From positions 124,001 to 188,000 of the forward strand of contig JAXMAF010000007.1 in NCBI GenBank assembly GCA_046350555.1: 64,000 nucleotides of DNA. Direction: 5' to 3'. Below the pieces are notes generated by a model. The model did no database searches. It was not told the origin of the DNA and saw nothing but the letters and a program-made list of their open reading frames with translations. Within the stretch, counting starts at the first letter, position 1. Every line of letters starts with the position of its first letter. Below are positions 1-11,700 of the stretch, in pieces. Both the position numbers and the translations under genes were made by a program. The DNA is from JAXMAF01 sp046350555. GTDB lineage: Bacteria; Planctomycetota; Phycisphaerae; Phycisphaerales; SM1A02.

Positions 1-2
1 TG

Positions 3-986
<984 letters not shown>

Positions 987-1055
987 CCGGCAAGTGACGC
1001 GACAAGCGAAGAGCGAAACGAGGGGCATGGACCGAGCCCCGCGCGATCGGTGCGC

Positions 1056-1130
1056 CCCCGACCCCTTGCCCACAGCCGCGTCTCACGGCGGAATTGGGTT
1101 GGGTGGCGCGCGAGAATCAACTTGGACGCG
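1056..1130 (-). repeat. Dispersed repeat family A, partial copy
   Basis: This 75-bp stretch matches the reverse orientation of the repeat seen complete at 43341-43446. It runs from a CCCTTGCCCACAG segment to CGAGAATCAACTTGGACGCG. The outer left end is missing. It sits in the 274-bp gap between the aldolase and the copper oxidase, where no gene is visible. Confidence 0.75.
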
Positions 1131-1260
1131 CCCGACGCCCCACGCCGGCGTTGCCCGGCAGCACTCCGATCACTATGATCCGGACGTCCTGTCAGTCCTC
1201 CTGACATTCTCCGGGTGATGTTCCCGACGAATCTTCGCACCATTCTCTGGGGTCCGATCA

Positions 1261-2988
1261 ATGCTCTTGTCGCTCGCGCTCGCTGTGCTGTCGCTCGCTT
1301 GTCCGCCCGTGGCGCCCAACGCCTTGGACGGTTCGGAAGACCAGGTGCTGGCGGCCAAGAGCTGGTTGAATGGCCCAGCCTCCGTGGATCCGGCGTGGAT
1401 GCAGACCTTCCTCGACTACGTCGCCACGCGCGGCGGCGGCCAGGGCGGCGTCGCCGGAGTCGATCCGTCGATCTACGGCCACTGGGAGCCGCCAACGCCG
1501 TGGCCGGTGATCGCGATTCACGGAGCGCTTCTTCCCGACGGCCGCGTGCTGCACTACTCGGTGCCCTATGCGCCGCTGGTGACCCAGGCACGCTTGTGGA
1601 ATCCCACCACCGGCGCGTTCTCCAACGTGGACGTCGACTCGGATCTCTTCTGTAGCGGAATCTCGCACCTCGCGGACGGCTCGCTCTTCATCTCCGGCGG
1701 CAACGACTACGAATGCAACTTCCAGGGCCGGAGGACGATGTACCAGTTCGGTGCGAGCGCGGGGTGGACGCTGCTGGGCCTGATGGCCACCGGACGCTGG
1801 TACCCCACGAACCTGACGCTCGCCGACGGCAGCGTCATCACCGTCGCCGGACTCAACGACCAGTGCGACCCGACCAACATCATGGAGCACTACGTCCCCG
1901 GCGAAGGCATGCGTGTGGTGCCGCAGGGCCAGCTCGAGCTGGCGCTCTTTCCGCGCCTGCACCTGTTGAGCGACGGCCGTGTCGCCAAGACCGGCCCCGA
2001 CAGTTGGGCGTTGACCTTCACGTTCGGGACCGGTTGGTCGTTCGTCGATGCCCAGACCGACGTCTGCTACCGCTACGCGGGCGGAAGCGTGCTCCTTCCG
2101 GGCAAGCCCGATCGCGTGATGGTCTTCGGAGGACAATGCGGCGAGGCGACCAACACCGCGGAGATCATCGACTTCGGCTCGCCCTCGCCGCGGTGGACGC
2201 CGACCGGGTCGATGCACTTCGCGAGATTCCATCTCAACCCGGTGATCCTTCCCGACGGCAAGGTCCTCGCCATCGGCGGCGGGTTGCAGGCGTACTACGA
2301 CAATCCGGTCATGATCCCGGAGATGTACGACCCGGCCACGGAGGAGTGGATCATGCTTCCACCGCACGTCTACGGCCGCATGTACCACTCGACCGCCCTG
2401 CTGCTGCCCGACGGCCGGGTGGTCGTCGCCGGGCAGAACAGCGGCGAGAGCGCCTTCTGGGGCGAGGTGTACGAGCCGCCGTATCTGTTCCGGGGTGCGC
2501 GCCCCGAGATCGTCACGGCCCCGACGAACGTGGTCTATGGACAGCCGTTCGACCTCAGCGCCATCGTTCCCGGCTTCGACCGCGATGGCGTCGATCGAAT
2601 CACCCTGGTGCGGCTCGGCTCGACGACGCACTCCGTGAACTTCGACCAGCGCCATCTCGATCTCGACTTCTACGTCGACGGCAAGACGGAACTCGGCGCG
2701 ACCTCGATCGTCGCCACCGCGCCAGCCAACGGCAACCTCGCCCCGCCGGGCTATTACATGCTCTTCGTGCTCAACCCCGACGGCGTGCCGTCGGAGGCGA
2801 AGATGCTCCGGCTGGAGATCAAGTCCCCGACCATTCCCTTCGGCGACCTCAACCGCGATGGGCTCGTCAACGGCGCCGATCTCGGCATTCTTCTCGGTCA
2901 ATGGGGTGGCGCCGGCAACGGCGACCTCGATGGCGATGGCGAGGTGAACGGCGCCGATCTCGGGCTGCTGCTCGGCGTCTGGGGATGA
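1261..2988 (+). CDS. Secreted radical copper oxidase (galactose/glyoxal oxidase family) with dockerin-like tail
   Basis: 575 residues. A hydrophobic N-terminus (MLLSLALAVLSLACPPVAP) acts as a signal peptide. A Kelch propeller follows, then a C-terminal immunoglobulin-like domain from about residue 415 and two dockerin-like motifs (528-575). The residues that build the copper-radical site of galactose oxidase are all present in order: Cys131 (LFCSGIS), Tyr181 (GRWYPTN), Tyr375-His376 (RMYHSTALLLPDGR) and His457 (TTHSVNFDQR). This predicts oxidation of a primary alcohol or aldehyde with H2O2 production, outside the cytoplasm. Substrate cannot be told. The stop is 34 bp from the stop of the convergent propeller gene. 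Start chosen at the ATG giving the signal peptide; no clear Shine-Dalgarno. Confidence 0.85.
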   Translation: MLLSLALAVLSLACPPVAPNALDGSEDQVLAAKSWLNGPASVDPAWMQTFLDYVATRGGGQGGVAGVDPSIYGHWEPPTPWPVIAIHGALLPDGRVLHYSVPYAPLVTQARLWNPTTGAFSNVDVDSDLFCSGISHLADGSLFISGGNDYECNFQGRRTMYQFGASAGWTLLGLMATGRWYPTNLTLADGSVITVAGLNDQCDPTNIMEHYVPGEGMRVVPQGQLELALFPRLHLLSDGRVAKTGPDSWALTFTFGTGWSFVDAQTDVCYRYAGGSVLLPGKPDRVMVFGGQCGEATNTAEIIDFGSPSPRWTPTGSMHFARFHLNPVILPDGKVLAIGGGLQAYYDNPVMIPEMYDPATEEWIMLPPHVYGRMYHSTALLLPDGRVVVAGQNSGESAFWGEVYEPPYLFRGARPEIVTAPTNVVYGQPFDLSAIVPGFDRDGVDRITLVRLGSTTHSVNFDQRHLDLDFYVDGKTELGATSIVATAPANGNLAPPGYYMLFVLNPDGVPSEAKMLRLEIKSPTIPFGDLNRDGLVNGADLGILLGQWGGAGNGDLDGDGEVNGADLGLLLGVWG

Positions 2989-3022
2989 TGCCGCGCGAGC
3001 GCCGCCTGGCAGCCCGCGTCGA

Positions 3023-5779
3023 TCAGCATCCACCCCACGCCGCGATGAGCACCGCGAGATCGGCCGCGTCGACGATGCCGTCGCCGGTGAGGTCCATCGC
3101 CGCGTCCGCCGTGCCCCACGAGGCGAGCAGCGCGCCGAGGTCGTCGCCGTCGACGGCGCCGTCGCGGTTCACGTCGCCGGCGCAGGTGAGCTTCAGCGTG
3201 GCGGCTGGGCTGGCGCTGGCGCCGCAGTCATTGCCGACGAGCACGTCGTAGGCGCCGACGTCGCGCGCGCCCACGGCCGCGAGCACCAGCACGGCGCTGG
3301 CGGCGCCCGACACGTGCGCGTCGTCGACAAGCGGCGCACCGTCGCGCCGCCACTGATACGTGACGGGCTCCGTCGGCGGATCCTCGAAGAGCGTCGCCGC
3401 GAGGACGACGGTCTCGCCTGCGCGCGCCAGGACGTCGTCGGGGCCGTCGACGATCCACGGCGCGGCGCTCGGGTCGTACAGCGCCAGGTTCGCCATCGGC
3501 CGAGTGCCCGCGACCTCGTTCAGCCAGCGGAACTGGCCGCCCAGGACGAGGCGGCCATCGGGCAGCGAGGCGAGCGTCCACGCGGCGCCATCGAAGGCCA
3601 TCGACGTCGCATTGCTGATCACACCGGGAACCGGCGCGAGCGCCGTCCCGTTCCATGAACTGACCGCGGGGACGACCGTGCCCTGGAAGCCTGCGACGAG
3701 CAGGCGCGGACCGCTGCCGAAGTCGTGCGTGATCAACTTGCGGCGAGCCCATCCGAGCGAACCGAGGTTCTCGAGCGTCCGTCCATCCCAGCGGGCCAAG
3801 TAGCCGAAGTCGCCGGCGATGTAGAGCTTCGCACCGCTCCCGTCGTCGTGCACATGCATCGCCCACGGCGGATCGATGCCGGTCGCGAGACCGATGCTCG
3901 ACCACGCGACGCCGTCCCACTTCACGACGCCATCGGGCGTGTAGACGCCGCCGATCGCGTAGATGCCGCCGGCCGCATACAGCCGCGGCCCGTCGCCGGA
4001 GTCGTACTGCGCGAGCGCCCAGATCTGGGCGTCGTCGTCGAAGAGTCCGCCGACCGGCGACCACGACGTGCCGTCGAATCGGGCCAGTCCGGGCGCCGCG
4101 ACACCTTCGACGCCGTCGAACGTGCCTCCGAGGTAGAGCGCCGGACCGCTGCCATCGTCGTGTTCGATCAACGCGTAGCCATACGGCGCGGGATAGCTCG
4201 ACGTGATCCTCGCCATGCCGACCCACGCGGCACCGTCCCAACGCATCACTCCGAACGCCGTCGACGCGAGCCCGTCGCCGTCCTCGAAGCTGCCGACGGC
4301 ATAGAGCACGCCGGGCTGGCGCGTCGACGGGAACAGGCGGTACGCGCTGCCCGCCAGCGGCTCGCCCAGCGGTGCGAACTCGCCGTTGCGCCAGGTCGCG
4401 ATCGTTGGAATCGACTCGCCGCCGGCGATCTGGAAGACGCCGGCCACGACAAGCGTCAGCTCGCCGTCGACGACCATCGTCGTCGCGTCGTAGACGATGT
4501 TGTCCGCCCAGAATCCAGGCAGCGGCGGCGCGACGCGCACCCAGTGCTCTCCGTTCCACCGCGCGATCGCCTCCGCAACCCCGCCGTCGCAGGTGGCGAA
4601 GGAGCCGCCGATGTAGAGCGTCGGATCCAGCGACTCCGCGTTCGGCGCAGCCGGAACGGAGGTGATCGCCCGGACCGTGCTTCCCGCATAGCCCATCTTC
4701 TTCCATGCGGTTCCGTCGAAGCGAGCGATGTACGGCGCAAAGACCATGGGGACGCCTGCGCCGATCGAATAGAACTGGCCACCGACCAGCAACGCCGGCG
4801 CGCCGTTGAACGTCGTCGCGTGCAGCGCGAGCACTGCGCCGTTGCCGCTGCCGATCTGGCTCCATGCGGCGCCGTTCCACGAGTGCACCTTGCCCGACGC
4901 CGCGCCGGCGACGAGCTTCGGGCCGGAACCGGAATCGAAGGCGGCGAGCGCGTTCACCGCCGCGTCGAGGCCGAACGCCGGTGCGGGACCCACCACCGAC
5001 CACGCACGTCCGTTCCATGCGGCCACATGCTTCGCCGGCTGTCCACCGGCATTGAGGAAATCGCCGCCGACGAAGAGACGCGGACCCGAGCCATCGTCGA
5101 AGACCGCCAGCGCGCGAACCGTGCCGTCCACTCCGTCGACGCCGGTTCCCCCCAACGACGCCAGCGGCGACCAGCTCGAACCGCTCCATCGCGCGATGTG
5201 ATTCGCCGGCGATCCATCGGCCTGCGTGAACTCGCCGGCGGCATAGAGCGCCGGACCGCTCCCATCATCGAAGGTCGCCAGCGCGAGCACGGTCGCGTTC
5301 ACGCCGCCGCCGAGTGGAAGCCATTGCGTTCCGTTCCAGCGCGCCACGCGTGCGACCGTCGCCTCGCCGCTCTTCGTGAACGCGCCGCCGACGACCAGCT
5401 CGTCACCGGAACCGCCGTCGAAGTGCGCGGTCGCCTGCACGCTCGCCGAAAATCCGGCGCCAAGCGAGTTCCACTGCCCATCCGCCCAGCGCCCGACGCG
5501 CGGCAGGGGAAGGTCGAAACCAGTCGTGAACGAGCCGCCGGCGACAAGCGACGGTGCACCATCGGCGACATGCACGCCGAGGGCGTAGACCGTCGCGCCA
5601 AACTGAAAGCCGCCGATCTCGTTGACCAACCCGACCTTGAATCCGGTGTCGCGCCAATGCGCCGGGCACGGCGGCTCGGCGAGCGCGATGTCGAGGGCGA
5701 GGGCGGCGAGCGCCGCGGAGAGCACGATCCGTCGCACCGCGGACGCACGACTCTGGATCCACCACCGGGAGAGTGCCAT
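3023..5779 (-). CDS. Secreted propeller-repeat protein with Ig-like domain and dockerin-like tail
   Basis: 918 residues. Signal peptide (SAALAALALDIALAEP). About 13 repeats of roughly 50-60 residues then follow, each with a GGxF strand, an ARWNGxxW core and an ALxxFDDGSGPxLY link; these should fold as beta-propeller blades. Near residue 790 an Ig-like domain begins (GETVVLAATLF ... YQWRRDG). The protein ends with two dockerin-like calcium loops (GDVNRDGAVDGDDLG and DLTGDGIVDAADLA). No catalytic motif is visible. It is head-to-head with a paralogue of the same architecture starting at 5887. Role inferred only as an extracellular or surface protein. Confidence 0.85.
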   Translation of the reverse strand: MALSRWWIQSRASAVRRIVLSAALAALALDIALAEPPCPAHWRDTGFKVGLVNEIGGFQFGATVYALGVHVADGAPSLVAGGSFTTGFDLPLPRVGRWADGQWNSLGAGFSASVQATAHFDGGSGDELVVGGAFTKSGEATVARVARWNGTQWLPLGGGVNATVLALATFDDGSGPALYAAGEFTQADGSPANHIARWSGSSWSPLASLGGTGVDGVDGTVRALAVFDDGSGPRLFVGGDFLNAGGQPAKHVAAWNGRAWSVVGPAPAFGLDAAVNALAAFDSGSGPKLVAGAASGKVHSWNGAAWSQIGSGNGAVLALHATTFNGAPALLVGGQFYSIGAGVPMVFAPYIARFDGTAWKKMGYAGSTVRAITSVPAAPNAESLDPTLYIGGSFATCDGGVAEAIARWNGEHWVRVAPPLPGFWADNIVYDATTMVVDGELTLVVAGVFQIAGGESIPTIATWRNGEFAPLGEPLAGSAYRLFPSTRQPGVLYAVGSFEDGDGLASTAFGVMRWDGAAWVGMARITSSYPAPYGYALIEHDDGSGPALYLGGTFDGVEGVAAPGLARFDGTSWSPVGGLFDDDAQIWALAQYDSGDGPRLYAAGGIYAIGGVYTPDGVVKWDGVAWSSIGLATGIDPPWAMHVHDDGSGAKLYIAGDFGYLARWDGRTLENLGSLGWARRKLITHDFGSGPRLLVAGFQGTVVPAVSSWNGTALAPVPGVISNATSMAFDGAAWTLASLPDGRLVLGGQFRWLNEVAGTRPMANLALYDPSAAPWIVDGPDDVLARAGETVVLAATLFEDPPTEPVTYQWRRDGAPLVDDAHVSGAASAVLVLAAVGARDVGAYDVLVGNDCGASASPAATLKLTCAGDVNRDGAVDGDDLGALLASWGTADAAMDLTGDGIVDAADLAVLIAAWGGC

Positions 5780-5886
5780 GCACGCAGCGTAACCGCCGGC
5801 TCGCCCATTGCAATGCGTAATTCCATTGCTACGCTGGACTTATGATCAGCCATCCCCGACCGTATCGCCGTCCATGCAGCACGCAC
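5780..5886. promoter_or_regulatory. Shared divergent promoter region of the two propeller paralogues
   Basis: The 107-bp gap between two divergent start codons. On the plus strand TTGCAA (5807-5812) and TACGCT (5829-5834) are spaced 16 bp, a plausible sigma-70-like promoter. CATTGCAATG (5805-5814) is a perfect 10-bp palindrome overlapping the -35-like box and could bind a regulator. Both are sequence-level guesses. Confidence 0.35.
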
Positions 5887-8613
5887 ATGGCGCATCGGAG
5901 CCACCCGCTCGTCGTCGTGGTCCTCGCGGCGCTGGCCGGAATGGCCACACCCGTCCGCGCCGACGATGCCGCGTGCGAGCCCGATTGGCAGCGCGGCATC
6001 TCCATGCTGCCGGGCATCGACGGTCCGGTGAAGGCGCTCCTCGAGTTCGACGACGCCACGTTCGCGAACGGGCGCGGTGGACGTGGCGGTCGTGGCGATG
6101 GCGTTCGCGCACCAGCGCTCTACGCGGGCGGGAACTTCCGCATGGCGACGAGCGTCGCGGTCAAGAACGTCGCGCGCTTCGACGGCGTCGCGTGGTCGGC
6201 GGTCGGACCGGCAGATGGCGACAGCGCCGATGGCGAGATCGTCGCCTTCGCGGCGCTGCCGGCCGGCGACGAGCGCGGCGCGCTGCTCGTCGCCGGCGGC
6301 ACGTTCACGAAGCTCGGTGGCGTGGCCGCGAGTCACGTGGCCAGCTTCGATGGATCGACGTGGTCGCCGCTCGGCCCCGGTCTCGTCGGCGAGGTTCGCG
6401 ACCTTGCGATCTTCGATGACGGCACCGGTCCGGCGCTCTTCGCGGGCGGAAGCGGCCCGGGCGGCACCGTGGAAGGTTCGTTCGTGGCGCGCTGGGACGG
6501 AACGACGTGGCAGACGATCGGTGTCTTCAACAACATCGTGCGCGCGCTTGAGGTCTTCGACGATGGCGCCGGTCCGGCGCTGGCGGTCGGCGGCTCGTTC
6601 ACGAGCGTGAACGGCATGACCGTGTATCGGCTCGCCCGCTGGAACGGCGCGGCGTGGTCGGAGATCGGCGGTGGCGTGAACAACCGCGTGTCGCAGCTCG
6701 CCGCGTTCGACGATGGCACGGGGCCGAAGCTCTGCGCGTCCGGCCTCTTCACCATCGCCGGCGGCGTGCCGGTGCAGCGCGTCGCGAGCTGGAACGGTCG
6801 CTGGTGGTCGCCGATGCAATCCTTCTTCTCCGAGCCGACCGCGCTGGCGTCGATCGATCTCGGCGCGGGCCCGGTCCTGCACGTCGCCGGCTCCGGCGGT
6901 TCGGTCGGTCGCTGGACGGGCTCGGCCTGGGACTTCGACACCATCCAAGGCGGGCTCGACGGCGCGGTCCTGGCGTTTGGCCATGCCACGCTCGATGGCG
7001 CCGACCGGTTGGTCGTTGGCGGCGGCTTCGAGCATCGCTACGTCACGCGCATGACCAGCGTCGCGGCACTGGGCGACGACAACGCGTGGAAGCCCGTTCC
7101 ACGGAACGTGCCCGGCCTTGGGGTGGACATGCGCGCCGGCGCCATGCTGGCCCGCGAGGAGGATGGCGAGCTGGCGCTCTACGTCGCCGGCGACTTCACG
7201 CAGGCCGGCGAGGTCTCCACGCGCGGCATCGCGCGATGGAACGGCGAGCACTGGTCGGCGCTGGACGGAGGCCTCGGCGGCTTCACGGTCACGGTGAGCG
7301 ACCTCGTCGAGTTCGACGACGGAAGCGGCCCGGCCCTCTACGTCGGAGGGATCTTCTCGACCGCCGGACGCGTCGAGACGAACGGACTCGCGCGCTGGGA
7401 CGGGATGCACTGGTCCTCCATCGGCAGCGTGCTCGGAAGCTCTCCCTACGTCATCGCGATGAAGGTGGTCGACCTGGGCGACGGACCGAGGCTCTGCATC
7501 GCCGGGCGCTTCACAAGCGTCGGCGGGGTGGCGGCCAACAACATCGCCCTCTGGGATGGAACGACGTGGTCGGCGCTGGGTGCGGGAATGCCGGGAGAAA
7601 CCTACGCCCTGGAGGTCTTCGACGATGGCGGCGGGCCGGCGATCTACGCGGGAAGCTACCTGCTTCGACGATGGAACGGCTCGACATGGCAGACGGTGGT
7701 AAACAGCATCAAGCTTGCGAGCGGCAGCATCGGCTATGCGACCGCCCTGCTGGCCATCGACGACGAGCGCGGGCCCGCCCTCGTCGTCGGCGGGCAGTTC
7801 GCCACGCTCGACGGCGTTCCGGTCAACCTTGTCGGCCGCTGGGACGGAACGCGGTGGACGTCCTGGGGCGACGGACTCGCAGGAGGCGTCGCCGCGCTGC
7901 GCATGCACGATGACGGCTCCGGACCGGCGCTCTTCATCGGCGGAAGCCTGACGATCGGTGCGCAGCAGCACAATCTCCTGAAGCGCGTCGACGGCGAGCT
8001 GACGACGGTCGGCGGCGGCGTCGAGTCGACCGCGAACCTCACGCGCGTCGCGGCGCTGGCGACGCTTCCGCAGCATCGTCTCGCTGTCGGAGGCGGGTTT
8101 CACCGCGTCGCACCGCTCCAGGCGCCGGACGACTTCGAGGTCTCCCATGTCGCGATCTGGGGTGCGACGGGGCTCGCGTGGATCACCCGCCAACCGCACG
8201 ACACGACGGTGGATGCCGGCGAGTCCGTGGTCCTCTCGGCGCACGCCATCGTCGACGACGCCCGGGCCGCGATCTTCCAGTGGCGACATGACGACGTCGA
8301 CCTGACCAACGGCGACAACATCGGCGGCGCCACGAGCGACACGCTCGTGCTCGCGCACGCCAGCGCGGCGGACGCGGGCGTGTACACGCTCGCGGTCACG
8401 ACCGCGTGCGGCGAGGTCGTCACCGACGCGGCGTTCGTGACCGTGCGCTGCGCCGGCGACATCGATGGCGACGGCGCGGTCGGCAGCGGCGACCTCGGCC
8501 TGCTGCTCGGCGCATGGGGCGGCGATCTCTCGTCCGCCGATCTCGATGGCGACGGCGTGATCGGTCCGCTGGATCTCTCGCTCTTGCTCGCGGCATGGGG
8601 GGCGTGCCGGTAG
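5887..8613 (+). CDS. Secreted propeller-repeat protein with Ig-like domain and dockerin-like tail (paralogue)
   Basis: 908 residues from the ATG at 5887, chosen because it begins a normal signal peptide (MAHRSHPLVVVVLAALAGM ... VRA); an in-frame ATG at 5842 would add 15 residues. About 13 propeller-blade repeats (ARWDGTTW, GGSFTSVNG, FDDGTGPALF) precede an Ig-like domain (TTVDAGESVVLSAHA ... FQWRHDD) and two dockerin-like loops (GDIDGDGAVGSGDLG, DLDGDGVIGPLDLS). It has the same architecture and length as its divergent neighbour, so the pair probably arose by inverted duplication. No enzyme motif. Probably exported and anchored or displayed through the tail. Confidence 0.85.
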   Translation: MAHRSHPLVVVVLAALAGMATPVRADDAACEPDWQRGISMLPGIDGPVKALLEFDDATFANGRGGRGGRGDGVRAPALYAGGNFRMATSVAVKNVARFDGVAWSAVGPADGDSADGEIVAFAALPAGDERGALLVAGGTFTKLGGVAASHVASFDGSTWSPLGPGLVGEVRDLAIFDDGTGPALFAGGSGPGGTVEGSFVARWDGTTWQTIGVFNNIVRALEVFDDGAGPALAVGGSFTSVNGMTVYRLARWNGAAWSEIGGGVNNRVSQLAAFDDGTGPKLCASGLFTIAGGVPVQRVASWNGRWWSPMQSFFSEPTALASIDLGAGPVLHVAGSGGSVGRWTGSAWDFDTIQGGLDGAVLAFGHATLDGADRLVVGGGFEHRYVTRMTSVAALGDDNAWKPVPRNVPGLGVDMRAGAMLAREEDGELALYVAGDFTQAGEVSTRGIARWNGEHWSALDGGLGGFTVTVSDLVEFDDGSGPALYVGGIFSTAGRVETNGLARWDGMHWSSIGSVLGSSPYVIAMKVVDLGDGPRLCIAGRFTSVGGVAANNIALWDGTTWSALGAGMPGETYALEVFDDGGGPAIYAGSYLLRRWNGSTWQTVVNSIKLASGSIGYATALLAIDDERGPALVVGGQFATLDGVPVNLVGRWDGTRWTSWGDGLAGGVAALRMHDDGSGPALFIGGSLTIGAQQHNLLKRVDGELTTVGGGVESTANLTRVAALATLPQHRLAVGGGFHRVAPLQAPDDFEVSHVAIWGATGLAWITRQPHDTTVDAGESVVLSAHAIVDDARAAIFQWRHDDVDLTNGDNIGGATSDTLVLAHASAADAGVYTLAVTTACGEVVTDAAFVTVRCAGDIDGDGAVGSGDLGLLLGAWGGDLSSADLDGDGVIGPLDLSLLLAAWGACR

Positions 8614-8710
8614 GCGAGGCGTCGGGTGTCGGGCGTCGGGCGTCACACGGCCTCCGGTCGATCCACCGCGATCGCACCCGCGTGCCGCGCAAAGCTCCTA
8701 CAACTGCCTT

Positions 8711-11700
8711 GTGAACCCAGCCAAGCGAAACGACGGCACCGGCGCGCTTCTTCGAGTCGTCGCCGTCGCGTTGGTGGCGACGATGGCGGTGGCGACCATC
8801 GCGCTGGTGTCGTTGTTCCGCGACTCCGGCCCCGCGTCGACACCCACCGGCCTCGACGCCATTCGGCAGGCTGCGCTTGCGGTCACCGAGGCGCCGGCGC
8901 TCGTCCCGGCGCCGGCCGCGCCGCGACCGAAGTGGATCTGGACCAGCGGTGCGCCGACGCCGAGCGAGCAATGCATCGTCGAACGGCGCATCGCGTGGAA
9001 GGGGCCGCTCTCCCGCGCCGTGCTTCGGCTCAGCGCCGACAACCGCGCGGAGGTCTCGCTCGATGGAGCGGCCATCGCGACGGCGGACGAGTGGCAGCGC
9101 TGCACGACGGTCGACCTGCGGTCGAAGCTCGGCGACCGTGCGCGGAACGCCGGCGACGCCCTGGTGACCATCGACGCGCACAACGAGGGCGGTCCTGCGG
9201 GAGTCGCGGCGTTCCTCGAGCTGGTCGAGGAGTCCGGCGATAAGCGCACGATCGTGACCGACGACTCGTGGAGCGTCGTCGACGGCGCCGCGGGCACGAA
9301 GCCCGCCACCGTGATCGCGTCGCTCGGCGATCCACCCTGGGGCGACATCGCGGGGCTCTGCGGCGAGACGATCGATCGGCGGATCGCCGTGCCGGAAGGC
9401 TTCGTCGCTGAGCTCGTCTACGCCGTTCCGCGCACGCAAGGCTCTTGGGTCAGCCTCGCGGTGGATGGCCGCGGACGGTTGATCACGAGCGACCAGGTGG
9501 GCGGGCTCTACCGCATCACGCCAATGCCGATCGGCGCCGATGCCGGCGCGACCACCGTCGAGCCGATCGATTCTCCCGTCGGCGCCGCCCACGGACTGGC
9601 CGTGGTCGACGGCGACCTGTACTGCGTCGTGGCCGGTCCGCGCGCGTCGGGCGAGGGCGTCTATCGACTGCGCGACACCGACGGCGACGATCGCTTCGAC
9701 GAGACCACGCTCTTGCGCCGCATTCGCGGCGAAGGCGAGCATGGTCCGCACGGAATCGTCGCCGGACCCGATGGACTGCTCTACATCGTCGGCGGCAACC
9801 ACACCAAGACGCCCGACCCCGAGCGATCGCTGCCACCGCGCATCTGGGGCGAGGACAATCTCCTGCCGCGGCTGTGGGACGCGAACGGCCACGCGGTCGG
9901 CATCCTGGCGCCGGGTGGCTGGGTGTGCCGCATGGATCGCGAGGGCACGACGTTCGAGCTCGTCGCCATCGGACTGCGCAACTCCTACGACCTCGCCTTC
10001 GATCGCGATGGCGAGCTCTTCACGTACGACTCGGACATGGAGTGGGACATGGGCGCGCCGTGGTATCGGCCCACGCGGCTCTGCCACGTCGTGAGCGGCG
10101 CCGAGTTCGGCTGGCGCTCCGGCACGGCGAACTGGCCCGCGTACTACCCGGACTCGCTGCCGGCGACGCTCGACCTCGGTCCAGGATCGCCGACTGGACT
10201 CGTCTTCGGCTACGACACGTCGTTTCCGGCGCCGTGGCGCGATGCGCTCTTCGCGCTCGACTGGACCTTCGGGACCGTGCACGCGCTCGACCTCAAGCGC
10301 AAGGGCGCGACCTTCGAGGCTACTTCGCGGCCGTTTCTCACCGGCAGCCCGCTTCCGGTCGCCGACGCGGTGGCGAACGCGCACGACGGTGCGCTCTACT
10401 TCGTGGTCGGCGGCCGCGGCGCCGCGAGCGCGGTCTATCGCGTGCGCTGGGTGGGGGGTGCGGGCGCGTCGCGCATCGCGTCGAAGACGGAAGCGAGCAC
10501 CGCCGAGCGACCCGCACGCCGAAACGACGCCCTCGAGGCGCGCCGCGCGATGGAGGCGTTGCACCGGCCCGACGCGCCCGCCAATGCCATCGAGGCCATC
10601 TGGCCACTGCTCGACCACGCCGATCGCTTCGTGCGCTTCGCCGCGCGGACGGCGCTGGAACATCAGCCGATCGACCGCTGGATCGATCGACTGTGGAACG
10701 AACCCTCGCCCGCCCGCCGCGTCGCCGCGGTGATCGCCGCCGCCCGCTGCGGCGCGACCTCGTCGCGCGAACGGCTTCACGACCTCCTCGACGGAATCGA
10801 CTGGAGCACGCTCGACGTCGCGGCGCGGCTCGATCTGCTGCGCGCGCGAGCGCTCTGCCTGATCCGGCTCGGCCGTCCGTCGGACGAGCGGTGTCGGGCC
10901 ATCGCCGCCGCCGCCGAACCAAACTTCCCGAGCGGCGACGACTTCGTCGATCGCGAGCTGTGCGACCTGCTTGTGTCGCTCGATTCACCGGTCGTCGTCG
11001 CGCGGGCCCTCGCGTTGATGGAACGGCCGGACGAAGGCGCGCCGGAGCCGATCGACCGGGAGCTGCTCGGCCGGAACACCACCTACGCCGGCGCGATCCT
11101 GCAAATGGCCGCCCACCAGCCGCAGCGGCAGCAGGTGCACTTCGCCCTCTCGCTTCGCAACGCGAAGCGGGGCTGGACGCCCGCGCTTCGAAGCCGCTAC
11201 TTCGCATGGTTCGACTCGGCCAAGCGCACCAGCGGCGGGCTGAGCTTCGCGGGCTTCCTCGACAACATCCGCGCCGACGCGCTGGCGCAACTCCCGGAGC
11301 CGGAGCGGAAGCGCTTCGCATCGACCGCGCCACCGATGCCCGCGACGGGAGCGGCGCCACCGATGCCGGTCGGACCCGGCCGCGCCTGGACGATCGACGA
11401 GGTTGCCGCGCTGTGCGGCGACGGGCTGCGCGGCCGCGACCTCGAGAACGGCCGGAAGATGTTCGCCGCCGCGATGTGCATCGAGTGCCATCGGCTCGCC
11501 GGCACCGGACGCCTGGTCGGCCCCGATCTGAGCTCGGTCGCGGGTCGCTTCGGACCGCGCGAGATCGCCGAGGCGATCGTCGAGCCAAGCCGCGTGGTCT
11601 CGGATCAATACCGCTTCACCGAGCTGCGCCTCCGCGACGATCGCGTGATCGTCGGCCGGATCGTGGCACGCAGCGACGGCGAGGTGCGCGTCGTCGAGAA

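Noticed and set aside
1258..3033. 591-codon minus-strand frame opposite the copper oxidase
   Set aside because: Antisense shadow of a gene with clear active-site residues; typical of high-GC codon bias.
5299..8646. 1115-codon minus-strand frame across the propeller gene
   Set aside because: Antisense shadow; the plus-strand frame has signal peptide, repeats and dockerin-like tail.
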